A program made the translations under genes and the position numbers. The notes under the pieces are model-generated. The model was given only the letters and a program-made list of their open reading frames with translations. It did no database searches and had not been told where the DNA came from. DNA of 34,827 nucleotides from Hominifimenecus microfluidus (lineage in GTDB: Bacteria > Bacillota > Clostridia > Lachnospirales > Lachnospiraceae): contig JAJEQR010000038.1 in NCBI GenBank assembly GCA_020687485.1, positions 1 to 34,827 of the forward strand, read 5' to 3'. Shown one piece after another: positions 15,130 through 23,801 of the stretch. How positions within the stretch are numbered: position 1 is the first letter of the stretch; every line of letters begins with the position of its first letter.

Positions 15130-16827
15130 ATGGCAATTTACCACTTGGAGGCAAAGGTGGTCAGCCGGGGAGCCGGACGCTCCGCCTGTGCAGCCTCCGC
15201 TTATCTCAGCTGCTCCCACATCCTCAATGACTATGACGGAGTACAGCACGATTACACCCGAAAGCAGGGGCTTGTGTGGCAGGAGGTATTCCTGCCGGAC
15301 ATGGCCCCACCCGCATGGCAAGACCGAGAGGTTCTCTGGAACGCCGTGGAGGAAAACGAGAAAACCAAGGACAGCCGCTTAGCCCGTGAGTTTGTGGTAG
15401 CCCTGCCCATAGAGTTGTCCCTAGAGCAATGGCAGACGCTGTTGACGGACTTCGTACAAAACCAATTTGTCGCAGACGGGATGTGCGCCGATCTGGCAAT
15501 CCACGATCCTGATCCACCGGGTCATAATCCACATGCCCACATTCTCTTGACGGTGCGCCCGCTTGATGAAAGCGGCAAATGGCAATACAAAACGGAGAAG
15601 GAATATCTCTGCAGCCGTGACGGTGAGGAACGGGGCTTTACCGCTGCCGAGTTTAAGGCTGCACAGGCTGACGGATGGGAGAAACAGTACCAGTACAAGG
15701 TAGGCAGGAAGAAAGTGTATATGACACCATCCGCAGCTGAGGAACATGGATATGAGCGTGCCAGCAAGTATCCCAAAAGCACCAAATACGGGAGACAGAA
15801 TCCCATTTCTGAACGCTGGAACAGCGAGGAACAGCTCCTTATCTGGCGCAAAGCATGGGCAGATGTGACAAACAAATATTTGGAGCGATACGGTCATGAG
15901 GAGCGCATCGACCACCGCAGCTTTGTCGAGCGAGGCATTGACGAGCAGCCCACCATCCACGAGGGCGTGATTGCCCGTGCTTTGGAACAGAAAGGTATCG
16001 TGTCCGACAGGTGCGAACTCAACCGTCAGATCAAGGCGGACAACAGGCTCCTGCGGGAACTGAAGGCGCAGTTCAAGAAAATTACGGAGGCGGTGAAGAA
16101 CACGCTGCCCGCTATTGCAGAAGCGTTGGAAAAGCTGCGGGAAAATATGCTGATCTTCTGCTATCAGTTAGGGCATATCCGCAGCAGCAAGAAACAGATG
16201 ACCGGTGCCTTGAATATTCTGAAGCCAAATCTGGCACAGTACCGCTCCCTTGTGCAGCAGATAAAGGAAACAACCAAAGAACGGAAGTCCCTACTGGCTG
16301 AAAAGAAATCCCTTCCTGCGATCCACTTTGTCAGGCACCGTGAGCTTGCCTCCAAAATAGCCGAGTTGACGGAAAAGTTAGAGGAGCTAAAAAGCGAAAA
16401 GGCTATGCTGCTTCATTCTCTGGAATACCCAGAGGACGCCACAAGCGATATCTTCCAGCGCCAGATTGACCGCTATGAAGATAATCTCAAACGGCTTGAG
16501 GCGCAGGAGAATAAGTATGCCGGAGAGCTGGAGGCTGCATTGTCTGAGTATGCCGAGCTGAAAGAGCAAGCTTCCGGCTTTGATTCCTTGCAGCTTTATC
16601 TGGAGCGGAAGGCACTTCGACCTGACAGAGAGAAAGCAGCAGCCCAACGCATTGAAGCGGCTTATGGCGACAAGTTCAGTTGGTGGTTGATGGAGAGTGG
16701 CCTACGGGATGTGTCTGGCTATCTTGACGAATATGCACAGGAAAAGACAATGGATCGAGAACTGCGGCAAAGGCGGCGATCGGAGCGGCTTGAGCGTAAG
16801 ATGAAAAACAGAGATATGGAACGTTAA
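15130..16827 (+). CDS. MobA/MobL (MobQ) family conjugative relaxase
   Basis: This 565-residue protein starts at the ATG at 15130 after GAGGTGAACGC. The N-terminal 200 residues are a MobA/MobL relaxase domain: AIYHLEAKVVSRGAGRSACAASAYLS opens the fold, REFVVALPIELS is the second motif, and HNPHAHILLTVRPLDESG contains the metal-binding His pair (HxH). The nucleophilic Tyr is likely among the N-terminal tyrosines, such as Tyr4 or Tyr25. The rest is long coiled coil with many Lys/Glu/Gln residues (about 310-470) and a basic C-terminus, without a helicase domain. It would nick the upstream oriT and pilot the strand into a conjugation channel supplied by a resident ICE such as the outermost layer. 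A bidirectional terminator follows. Confidence 0.92.
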   Translation: MAIYHLEAKVVSRGAGRSACAASAYLSCSHILNDYDGVQHDYTRKQGLVWQEVFLPDMAPPAWQDREVLWNAVEENEKTKDSRLAREFVVALPIELSLEQWQTLLTDFVQNQFVADGMCADLAIHDPDPPGHNPHAHILLTVRPLDESGKWQYKTEKEYLCSRDGEERGFTAAEFKAAQADGWEKQYQYKVGRKKVYMTPSAAEEHGYERASKYPKSTKYGRQNPISERWNSEEQLLIWRKAWADVTNKYLERYGHEERIDHRSFVERGIDEQPTIHEGVIARALEQKGIVSDRCELNRQIKADNRLLRELKAQFKKITEAVKNTLPAIAEALEKLRENMLIFCYQLGHIRSSKKQMTGALNILKPNLAQYRSLVQQIKETTKERKSLLAEKKSLPAIHFVRHRELASKIAELTEKLEELKSEKAMLLHSLEYPEDATSDIFQRQIDRYEDNLKRLEAQENKYAGELEAALSEYAELKEQASGFDSLQLYLERKALRPDREKAAAQRIEAAYGDKFSWWLMESGLRDVSGYLDEYAQEKTMDRELRQRRRSERLERKMKNRDMER

Positions 16828-16902
16828 AAGTGCTGGAGGTTGAAACTTCAGGTGAAGTCTGTGACATAGGGGGATGGAGATAATCCCTATACGTCAAGCG
16901 TA

Positions 16903-16942
16903 AAATAAGCACCGGTATGGGTTTTCCATACCGGTGCTTGCA
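16903..16942. terminator. Bidirectional terminator after the relaxase
   Basis: A perfect 14-bp stem, AAGCACCGGTATGG with CCATACCGGTGCTT, around GTTTT. It lies between the rightward relaxase gene and the leftward membrane-protein gene and marks the border between the backbone and the cargo of the nested element. Confidence 0.85.
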
Positions 16943-16960
16943 ATATTTAATCGAATTCTA

Positions 16961-17629
16961 TCACTTAAAATCAAAAGAGTTTTCCAACAACTTATCAAGT
17001 GCTGCCATCAGTTCCGCTCGAACAGCCTCTCTTTCACTTTCTCCGCCTGCATTTTCGATATAGATGGAATAGTTATCAAATGTGATATAGGCGTAATAGA
17101 TCACAGTCTTAATTCCTTCGCTGTTTGCATTTGTAACGAAGTAGCCAGCTTTAACTGGCGTATCTCCAACCATAGATACATTTCCCTTGCCAATTACGGT
17201 AGTATCCATAAGATTGTTCCCAGACAGCGAAACAACAAATTTCATATCGCTGTAATGACCATCAAAGCCAACAAATGCTACATCGTCCAAGGTAAAGAGG
17301 GCATCTCCGGAAATCGGAAGATCACCGAAAATAGTCTGAACCTCATCTTTGGTCAATGCTCGTGCTTGCAAGTTCAAACTCAGAGCAGAGGCTACCGTAT
17401 CTGCTTTAGTGAAAGATATGGTAGTTCCATCACCTAATGTAGCTGTTTCTGTACTTTTGCCGAATAATCCCATACTAAACACTCCCACCACGATTAGACA
17501 GAGACACGCAGCAATTGCCCCAAATTTCAGCCAAATGCTTTTTTGTTTCTTTGCCTGATAACTCGCCGTTTCTTCGATATGACGGCTACCAATGCCACCA
17601 ACGGCGTCAGAGATGTTCTTTCGTGTCAT
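16961..17629 (-). CDS. Anti-sigma-like membrane protein (partner of the adjacent sigma factor)
   Basis: This 222-residue protein starts at the ATG at 17629, overlapping the sigma gene stop by 4 bp. A short cytoplasmic N-terminus (about 35 residues, GGIGSRHIEETASYQAKKQKS) precedes one hydrophobic membrane segment (FGAIAACLCLIVVGVFSMGLF, about 36-56). An extracytoplasmic beta-rich domain of about 165 residues follows. The order (sigma factor then single-pass membrane protein, translationally coupled) is the standard sigma/anti-sigma arrangement in Firmicutes. No specific anti-sigma family motif (zinc HCC) is present. The external domain could be the sensor. Confidence 0.65.
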   Translation of the reverse strand: MTRKNISDAVGGIGSRHIEETASYQAKKQKSIWLKFGAIAACLCLIVVGVFSMGLFGKSTETATLGDGTTISFTKADTVASALSLNLQARALTKDEVQTIFGDLPISGDALFTLDDVAFVGFDGHYSDMKFVVSLSGNNLMDTTVIGKGNVSMVGDTPVKAGYFVTNANSEGIKTVIYYAYITFDNYSIYIENAGGESEREAVRAELMAALDKLLENSFDFK

Positions 17630-18186
17630 AAATCATACCCCGCTTTCTGTAAATGATTTTTAAGTTTGCTTCTGATTCGGGAAAGGCGAACAGACACATT
17701 GTTATTTGTTGTACGAAGCCTCTTTGCAATTTCTGTAATGCTATCTGAGTACCAATACCTTGCTACAAACATAACCCTGCTTTCCTGATCCAAGCTGTCA
17801 AGGAAACGATCAATTTCCTGTGACAGCTCCTTTGCATCCACTTCCTGTTCAATAGTAGATGCAGAAGTTAGGCACTCTTCCAACTCATCAAGTGCAACAT
17901 CATAGTAACTGTTTCGCTTTAGTGCAGTATTTGCGTGGTATTTTGCGGTAGCGATATTGCGGGTAATACGAAAAATATAGGTTCTGAGTGGGTCAGGTCT
18001 TTCTGGAGGAATTGCATTCCACGCAGCAAGGTATGTATCATTTACACATTCTTCTGCGTCGGGTTCGCATTTCAAAATGTTGTTTGCAATTCTTTTGCAA
18101 GTTGAACCGTATTTTGCAGCAAGTTCAGCTATTGCCTGCTCAGTACGAGCAAAGAACAGTTCAATGATCTTCACATCCTCTAACAA
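17626..18186 (-). CDS. ECF-like sigma-70 family sigma factor
   Basis: This 186-residue protein is taken from the TTG at 18186, because GAGGAGGTG lies 6-7 bp upstream; the GTG at 18195 would overlap that site. It has sigma region 2 (about residues 20-85: DAEECVNDTYLAAWNAIPP...LRTYIFRITRNIATAKYH) and region 4 (about 125-180: LSQEIDRFLDSLDQESRVMFVARYWYSDSITEIAKRLRTTNNNVSVRLSRIRSKL) with the helix-turn-helix, and no region 3. ECF-type factors switch on a small regulon when their membrane partner senses a stress. It is transcribed away from the two-component/ABC operon, so it may or may not control it. Confidence 0.85.
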   Translation of the reverse strand: MLEDVKIIELFFARTEQAIAELAAKYGSTCKRIANNILKCEPDAEECVNDTYLAAWNAIPPERPDPLRTYIFRITRNIATAKYHANTALKRNSYYDVALDELEECLTSASTIEQEVDAKELSQEIDRFLDSLDQESRVMFVARYWYSDSITEIAKRLRTTNNNVSVRLSRIRSKLKNHLQKAGYDL

Positions 18187-18587
18187 GGTATCCACCTCCT
18201 CACCTATGTACTATGGATCTGGCGGACAATCTTACAGAAGCGAGGGAAAATTTCACACCTTTATTATAGTACATTGCAATTCTATTTTCTATCGCCTCAG
18301 CAAAATCGTTTGGCACCAGTCGAGGTCGCTCGGCAGTCTGAAAATATGGTCCTTCGGTTTTGGTAGAGTTGCTCGCAGCAGAGGAGGCGTAACAAAAAAT
18401 TAAAGGTAGCTGCCCGGACAGAATGGGTTGGGTGGAAAAATAAATAATATCCGAAACAGGATGACGGAAATTGTTAGCGCCGAGTTAATTCGTACACAGT
18501 TAGTGTTTAAGTGTTTACAAACAGCCCATTGATATTGTTCGTTTGTGCGTATATAATATATATAACTATTTGATGCGGAGGTAAACT
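18187..18587. promoter_or_regulatory. Divergent promoter region between the sigma operon and the two-component/ABC operon
   Basis: A canonical rightward promoter lies at 18529-18557: TTGATA, 17 bp, TATAAT, then AGGTAAACT near the ATG at 18588. On the minus strand a TATAAT (complement at 18263-18268) lies about 80 bp before the sigma gene start without a clear -35 match. The stretch 18290-18520 between them shows no gene. Confidence 0.7.
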
Positions 18588-18800
18588 ATGTTTGAATACA
18601 TGACAGTACAGGATGCGGCTAAACTTTGGGGAATATCGGTGCGTCGTGTTCAAAAGCTGTGTGAGGAGAATCGCATTGATGGAATTGTTCGGCTACCTCG
18701 TGCATGGCTAATTCCCCAAGATGCCCAAAAGCCGGCTGATGGAAGATATAAACAAAATAAAAATGAATTTATAGCTGACAACAAGGAGAACACACGATGA
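18588..18800 (+). CDS. Small MerR/excisionase-type helix-turn-helix protein
   Basis: This 70-residue protein starts at the ATG at 18588 with GGAGG upstream. The sequence YMTVQDAAKLWGISVRRVQKLCEENRIDGIVRLPRAWLIPQDA is a complete winged helix-turn-helix of the excisionase/MerR DNA-binding type, including the RAWLIP wing; the last 20 residues are polar. It overlaps the response regulator start (ATGA at 18797) and is the first gene behind the strong promoter. It is probably a local regulator of this operon; its target is unknown. Confidence 0.8.
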   Translation: MFEYMTVQDAAKLWGISVRRVQKLCEENRIDGIVRLPRAWLIPQDAQKPADGRYKQNKNEFIADNKENTR

Positions 18801-19465
18801 GTAAATTGTTATTAGTGGAGGATGACCAAAGTATCGTATCCTCATTATCAGACTATTTAGGAAATGAAGGGTTCAAAATCGAAAATGCTCCCGGTCAAAA
18901 AGAAGCAATAGAAAAATTGGATAGCGACCAATACGATATAGCCTTGGTGGACATTCAATTATCAAACGGAAATGGTTTTTCTGTTTGTTCTGCAATTAAA
19001 GAAAGAGGAACTATGCCAGTTATTTTCTTAACGGCTTCTGATGATGAATATAGTGTTGTGGCTGGGTTAGATATGGGGGCTGACGATTATATCAGCAAAC
19101 CGTTCAGACCAAGAGAACTGCTTTCAAGGATCAACAGCGTATTAAGGAGAACTAAGAACACACAAAACATTATCAGTTACCTCGACTTAGTTGTGGACAC
19201 AAATCAAGCAACCGTATCAAAGAATGGGAAAGAGATTTTGTTGTCTGCTATGGAATATAAGTTGCTGTTAGTCTTTTTGCGTAACAAAGGTATTGTCCTT
19301 TCTCGCAGAAGATTGTTGGAGCTTTTATGGGACACTACTGGGGAGTTTATCAATGATAATACATTGACTGTCTATATGAAAAGGCTACGTGACAAAATTG
19401 AAACCAATCCGCAGGAGCCGGAAATCATAATTACCGTTCGTGGGCTTGGCTATAAGGTGGGTTGA
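18797..19465 (+). CDS. OmpR/PhoB-family response regulator
   Basis: This 222-residue protein starts at the ATG overlapping the previous stop. The receiver domain (1-120) has acidic residues D9-D10 (VEDDQ), phospho-acceptor D52 (ALVDIQL), a Thr in FLTASDD and the Lys of ISKPF. The C-terminal winged helix (about 130-222: EYKLLLVFLRNKGIVLSRRRLLELLW...NTLTVYMKRLRDKIE...GLGYKVG) is of the OmpR type. It is encoded directly before its kinase and upstream of an ABC transporter, the classic arrangement for peptide-antibiotic sensing in Firmicutes. Tandem 11-bp-spaced GTAATGAA words before the ABC gene are its likely binding sites. Confidence 0.93.
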   Translation: MSKLLLVEDDQSIVSSLSDYLGNEGFKIENAPGQKEAIEKLDSDQYDIALVDIQLSNGNGFSVCSAIKERGTMPVIFLTASDDEYSVVAGLDMGADDYISKPFRPRELLSRINSVLRRTKNTQNIISYLDLVVDTNQATVSKNGKEILLSAMEYKLLLVFLRNKGIVLSRRRLLELLWDTTGEFINDNTLTVYMKRLRDKIETNPQEPEIIITVRGLGYKVG

Positions 19466-19466
19466 T

Positions 19467-20474
19467 ATGGACTTTATCAGAAATAAAGAAGTTAAAAGGC
19501 AAATTGTTGTCAGCAGTATTCTTATTCTATTTTGGGGCGGCATTGGCATTATCGTTGATAGCAAAGCTGTGTGGATTGTTCTGTCGGCTATCATTTCATC
19601 CAGTGCAGTTTCCCTCTTTTTCACATATCAGAGATACAAGAAAATTGCTGATTTTAGTTTGCATATTGATAGGCTGTTACATGGAGATGAAAAAATTTCT
19701 TTTGGGCAGTTTCAAGAAGGTGAGTTATCTGTTTTACATGATGAAATATCCAAGATGACAAGACGGCTTATTGAACAGGCAGAAGCTCTGAAAATGGAGA
19801 AAGGTAATTTGGCAAATGCTTTAGCCGATATTTCACATCAATTAAAAACACCTTTGACATCGCTGAATATCTTAAATGCTTCTCTGTGTAATGAGGAACT
19901 GACTGACGAAGAAAGGTATGAGCTGATCCGCGAACAGACTATGCTCTTATCAAGAATGGAGTGGCTGATAGCCACACTTCTGAAAATATCCAAGCTGGAT
20001 GCAGGAACGATTACTCTAAAGCCACAGGCGGTATACTTAAAAGATGTGGTAGAAAAAGCAATTCGTCCTCTGGAGATTGCGGCAGAATTAAAAATGCAGA
20101 CAATCACGCAAGTGATTCCGGCAGAATTAAAACTATCTCTTGATACTGATTGGACTGCTGAAGCCTTGGGGAATGTAATCAAAAACTGTATCGAACATTC
20201 ACCAGAGGGCAGCACTATCGAAATCAAGGCAATAGAAAGACCTCTTTTGACACAGATCATTATAGAGGATAGCGGAACAGGTTTTCAGGAAAAAGACATC
20301 CCCCATTTATTTGACCGATTTTATCAAGGAAGTGGCTCTACAATCGGTAATGCCGGTTTGGGGTTGGCTCTGGCAAAGACGATCATTGTCAATCAGGGTG
20401 GTGTCATCCAAGCGAAAAATCGGGAGTCAGGCGGTGCAAAATTTGAAATCTGCTTTTATCGGGGGACTGCTTAA
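19467..20474 (+). CDS. Intramembrane-sensing-type sensor histidine kinase
   Basis: The ATG at 19467 lies just after the regulator stop (19463-19465), with AAGGTGGG upstream. The 335-residue product has two membrane segments (about 13-30 and 35-53) separated by only about four residues, so it has no external sensor domain. It then has a short linker, an H-box with His124 in ADISHQLKTPLTSL, an N-box (ALGNVIKNCIEHS), and G-boxes (EDSGTGF, GNAGLGLALAK). Kinases of this shape (BceS-like) detect flux through a partner ABC transporter rather than a ligand, which fits the genes downstream. A terminator overlaps the end of the gene. Confidence 0.9.
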   Translation: MDFIRNKEVKRQIVVSSILILFWGGIGIIVDSKAVWIVLSAIISSSAVSLFFTYQRYKKIADFSLHIDRLLHGDEKISFGQFQEGELSVLHDEISKMTRRLIEQAEALKMEKGNLANALADISHQLKTPLTSLNILNASLCNEELTDEERYELIREQTMLLSRMEWLIATLLKISKLDAGTITLKPQAVYLKDVVEKAIRPLEIAAELKMQTITQVIPAELKLSLDTDWTAEALGNVIKNCIEHSPEGSTIEIKAIERPLLTQIIIEDSGTGFQEKDIPHLFDRFYQGSGSTIGNAGLGLALAKTIIVNQGGVIQAKNRESGGAKFEICFYRGTA

Positions 20475-20488
20475 TGCAGCCCCTTTTT
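20461..20488 (+). terminator. Terminator/attenuator between kinase and transporter genes
   Basis: GGGG-A-CTGC pairs with GCAG-CCCC (one bulge) around the kinase stop codon, then TTTTT. It would separate constitutive sensor expression from inducible transporter expression. Confidence 0.7.
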
Positions 20489-20501
20489 AAGTGACATTTT
20501 T

Positions 20502-20544
20502 GTAATGAAAAAGTAATGAAGCAGTCACTTGGCTTTGCTATACT
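20502..20544 (+). promoter_or_regulatory. Regulated promoter of the ABC transporter with tandem response-regulator sites
   Basis: GTAATGAA occurs at 20502-20509 and 20513-20520, an 11-bp direct repeat of the type bound by OmpR-family dimers. A -10 (TATACT, 20539-20544) follows with no good -35, as expected of an activated promoter. The transporter ATG is 31 bp further on. Confidence 0.65.
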
Positions 20545-20574
20545 GAATTGCAAAAATATATGGAGGAACTTTTT

Positions 20575-21255
20575 ATGGAGATATTAAGAGTAGAGAATAT
20601 CTGCAAAACCTATGAAATGGACAATGCTCCTGTCCATGCTTTGTCAGATGTTTCTTTTTCCGTCGATAAAGGAGAGTTTGTTGCAATCATTGGAGCATCT
20701 GGGTCTGGCAAGTCTACCCTGTTGCACATTTTAGGTGGTGTTGACAGACCGACTTCGGGAAAAGTATTTGTGGATGGACAGGATGTTTATGAGCAAAATG
20801 AAGATGAATTGGCTGTATTCAGAAGAAGGCAGGTTGGGCTTGTCTATCAGTTTTATAATCTGATCCCGGTTTTGACTGTCGAGGAAAATATCACGCTGCC
20901 GATTCGATTGGATGGGCGTAAAATCAATCAGGAGCGTTTGAAAGAACTGCTATCCACACTCAAACTGGTAAAGCGTAGAAAGCACCTGCCAAGTCAGTTA
21001 TCCGGCGGTCAACAACAAAGAGTGGCAATCGGACGAGCGTTGATTAACGCACCTGCGATTATCCTTGCGGATGAGCCAACGGGAAATCTGGACACGGAGA
21101 ACACAAGGGATATTATGAAACTTCTGCGTGAATCCAATGAAGTCTATCGCCAGACAATGATCCTGATTACCCATGACCGTGAAATCGCAATGCAGGCAGA
21201 CCGTATTCTGGAAATTCAGGATGGCAGACTTGTGAGGGATGAGGTGATACGCTGA
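20575..21255 (+). CDS. ABC transporter ATP-binding protein (MacB/BceA-like)
   Basis: The ATG at 20575 follows GGAGGA by 7 bp; the ATG at 20560 sits on that ribosome site. The 226-residue ATPase has Walker A GASGSGKST, a Q-loop near VYQFYNLIP, signature LSGGQQQR, Walker B IILADEPTGNLD and the H-loop ITHD. The LADEPTGNLD form is typical of the LolD/MacB/BceA group, which drives mechanotransmission-type exporters or target-protection systems. Its stop overlaps the permease start (TGATG). Confidence 0.95.
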   Translation: MEILRVENICKTYEMDNAPVHALSDVSFSVDKGEFVAIIGASGSGKSTLLHILGGVDRPTSGKVFVDGQDVYEQNEDELAVFRRRQVGLVYQFYNLIPVLTVEENITLPIRLDGRKINQERLKELLSTLKLVKRRKHLPSQLSGGQQQRVAIGRALINAPAIILADEPTGNLDTENTRDIMKLLRESNEVYRQTMILITHDREIAMQADRILEIQDGRLVRDEVIR

Positions 21256-23759
21256 TGAATATGATTTTCATGCTTACACTCAGGAATCTGTTGTCGAATA
21301 AAAAGCGTACCCTACTCACACTTTTAACCATTCTTTTGTCAATCAGTATGATAACCGCTATTCTCTGTGGGGGATGGTCGTTGGTTGATTTTTTGAAAGA
21401 GAAAGAAAAAGTGTATGGTGGCGATTATGACTACTACATGGAGGATTTGACTTGGGAGCAGGTTCAAGAGCTATATAGTCAAAACAATGTAGGCGAAGTT
21501 TCGCTTCTCCGCTTTGCCGGAAACAGTTTTTACGGGGAGAAATCCAACAGTACAATGCTCTCCGTTGGCGAGATTGACGAGAACTTTACCCAAAGATTTT
21601 CGTTAAATCAGTATTTGCTTGCAGGGCGTTTCCCGCAAGATGAAAATGAGATTGTTATTTCAGAATCTTTTTTGAAGAAAAACAACATGAATACAGAGAT
21701 TGGAGATACGATTTCTTTAACTCTTGGTTCAAGAATTTGGGATGAATATAATGCCCAGCTTTCCGGGCTGACAAATTATAGGGGCGAAGAAGAAAGCTTC
21801 GTTCCAACAAAAGAGAAAGCGTATGTAGTTGTTGGTATTCTGTCAGATGTGAATGACTCAAAAATCGCAGCAAACTATAATGCCTTTGCAGGTGTTGACA
21901 AAACGGCATCCGATTTTGCTGCGTATGTCAAGGCAAAGAATTTATCCAATTCGATCTATACAGAAGCCGAAGAAGTGGCTGCGGCAGTAGACAGTCATGT
22001 AGCAAAGTTTCATTCGGAATTGTTAGTCTATCATGGAATTACCGGGGGTAAAGGAGCTGCAAAACTGATTGCTTTGGTGGTCATGGTCGTTTGTCTTTTG
22101 ATGGCTGCATCTGCTTCAATGATCAGCAACGCCCTCTCCATTTCCTTACAGGAACGAATTAAGCAGATGGGAATGCTATCCAGTATTGGAGCCACAAAAG
22201 GGCAAAAACGCCTTAGCGTATATTTAGAAGCCTTCCTTTTGGGAGTGGTGAGCATACCCTTTGGATTGGTTGTTGGTATCCTGCTATCTGCTCTGTTATT
22301 AAGTGTGGTCAGGGCAGCTTTTGGAGAAACATTCACTTTTGGCATCGTAGAACTGTCCTTGAAGGTAAACGGATTGATCCTGCTCGTCAGCGGATTATCC
22401 GGCATTGCTTCTTTGTACTTCGGAAGTAGAAAGCCTGTGAAGCAAGCAGCTAAAATTACAGTTATTGAAGCGATCCGCCAGTCTAACAATGCGGTATCAA
22501 GAAAGAAATTCCGTGACGGAAAAATCGTTTCTTTGGTTTTTGGCATTTATGGTTCGTTAGCAGCAAAAAATATTAAGCGTAATCCAAAACGCTTCCGAGC
22601 GATTACCGGCTCTATTTTCTTGTCGGTGGTAATTGCCCTTTCCTTATATAGTTTCTCTGATTTTATGCTTTATCAGACATCCTTGGATATGAAGGAGGAC
22701 GGTTCCTGTTATACTGATGTGATTTCGATGATTCAATACAAAGATATTCCTGTCGCAATCGGGGCATTATCGGATGAAAATATCACTGCGGATGTTTCCT
22801 ATTCTTTTCAGCGATATATGACCGCTGAATTTTCGCAGGAACAAATCAATCCTGATATGCAAGGATATTTTATCAATGGTACGAAAGCAGAGGTATATGT
22901 CGTAGGATTGGACGAAGAACATTTTGTCTCTTTTTGCGATGAAAATGGATTCAGTCTGGATGTGACAAATTTCAATCATGGAATTTTGCTCAATCAGACT
23001 ATGGGATACTATAATTCGGCACAAAATCGGGTAATTGCAGGCTCACCGTTTCTTATTGAACCGGGAACAGAAATCATTCCGCTGGGGGCATCCGAGGATG
23101 CCTTGCCGATTATCGTGGAAGAAATCGTTTCAGAAGAAAATGCAAATATCCAATCCATGTTTGTGAGAGATCGAGCTGTCCTCATCGTGCCTTTAAGTTA
23201 TTTTAACTTGCTGATAGATGATAACGCCTATGTGGAAATGAGAATACAGACAGCACAGCATAAAGAAGCAATGGAATGTCTGGCTGACAGAGGATTTCCG
23301 CAAACTGTGGACATTGCAGCCGCAACGAATAATTCCAGACAGGTATATACGATTGCAAAACTGGTAATCTGCCTGTTCTCGATCCTGATGACGGTTATTA
23401 TCAGCTTGAATGTTTGTAACACTATCTCGAATACGATTCATTTGAGAAGAAGCGAATTTGCTGTTCTGCGTTCTGTTGGTATGACTGCCAAAGGATTAAA
23501 ATGTACGCTATTGCTCGAAGCTGTTTTGTACGGCGTAAAAGCATTGGTTCTTGCGTTGCCTGTGAGCTTTTTGATTCATTGTGCTATCTACTACTTCATA
23601 TCGTCGGGTATGACACCATTTGCTTTTTATATGAACGGCGGTATTTATGCTCTTGCAGTTATGGCTGTCGGCGCTATGGTATGTATCGCTATGCTGTTTG
23701 CTGTTAGAAGCGTATCAAAGGTGGAAATTGTAGAGGAACTGAAATTGAGCAATATGTAA
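21255..23759 (+). CDS. ABC transporter permease with two FtsX domains
   Basis: This 834-residue protein starts at the ATG overlapping the ATPase stop. Its layout is TM1 (about 19-42), external domain of about 225 residues, TM2-4 (about 268-390, first FtsX domain with MGMLSSIGATKGQ coupling helix), TM5 (about 450-470), second external domain of about 225 residues, and TM6-8 (about 700-818, second FtsX domain with EFAVLRSVGMTAKGL coupling helix). This duplicated FtsX arrangement belongs to the MacB-like superfamily and differs from BceB, which has 10 TMs and one large loop. With the kinase and regulator it probably forms a self-regulated resistance module against envelope-active peptides. The substrate cannot be read from sequence. 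Confidence 0.9.
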   Translation: MNMIFMLTLRNLLSNKKRTLLTLLTILLSISMITAILCGGWSLVDFLKEKEKVYGGDYDYYMEDLTWEQVQELYSQNNVGEVSLLRFAGNSFYGEKSNSTMLSVGEIDENFTQRFSLNQYLLAGRFPQDENEIVISESFLKKNNMNTEIGDTISLTLGSRIWDEYNAQLSGLTNYRGEEESFVPTKEKAYVVVGILSDVNDSKIAANYNAFAGVDKTASDFAAYVKAKNLSNSIYTEAEEVAAAVDSHVAKFHSELLVYHGITGGKGAAKLIALVVMVVCLLMAASASMISNALSISLQERIKQMGMLSSIGATKGQKRLSVYLEAFLLGVVSIPFGLVVGILLSALLLSVVRAAFGETFTFGIVELSLKVNGLILLVSGLSGIASLYFGSRKPVKQAAKITVIEAIRQSNNAVSRKKFRDGKIVSLVFGIYGSLAAKNIKRNPKRFRAITGSIFLSVVIALSLYSFSDFMLYQTSLDMKEDGSCYTDVISMIQYKDIPVAIGALSDENITADVSYSFQRYMTAEFSQEQINPDMQGYFINGTKAEVYVVGLDEEHFVSFCDENGFSLDVTNFNHGILLNQTMGYYNSAQNRVIAGSPFLIEPGTEIIPLGASEDALPIIVEEIVSEENANIQSMFVRDRAVLIVPLSYFNLLIDDNAYVEMRIQTAQHKEAMECLADRGFPQTVDIAAATNNSRQVYTIAKLVICLFSILMTVIISLNVCNTISNTIHLRRSEFAVLRSVGMTAKGLKCTLLLEAVLYGVKALVLALPVSFLIHCAIYYFISSGMTPFAFYMNGGIYALAVMAVGAMVCIAMLFAVRSVSKVEIVEELKLSNM

Positions 23760-23801
23760 TCATTCAATCTAACAAAGCAACTGAAACAGAGGTAATAGAA
23801 A

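Noticed and set aside
8281-16950. A fourth nested element made of tnpW-recombinase-primase-relaxase
   Set aside because: No second pair of matching junctions or interrupted gene is visible around 8281 or 16950; tnpW and recombinase overlap directly, so no junction can lie between them. It remains possible but unsupported.
18797-23759. Calling the operon vancomycin resistance or naming it bceRSAB
   Set aside because: No vanH/A/X-type ligase genes are present, and the permease has two FtsX domains rather than the BceB layout; substrate cannot be inferred.
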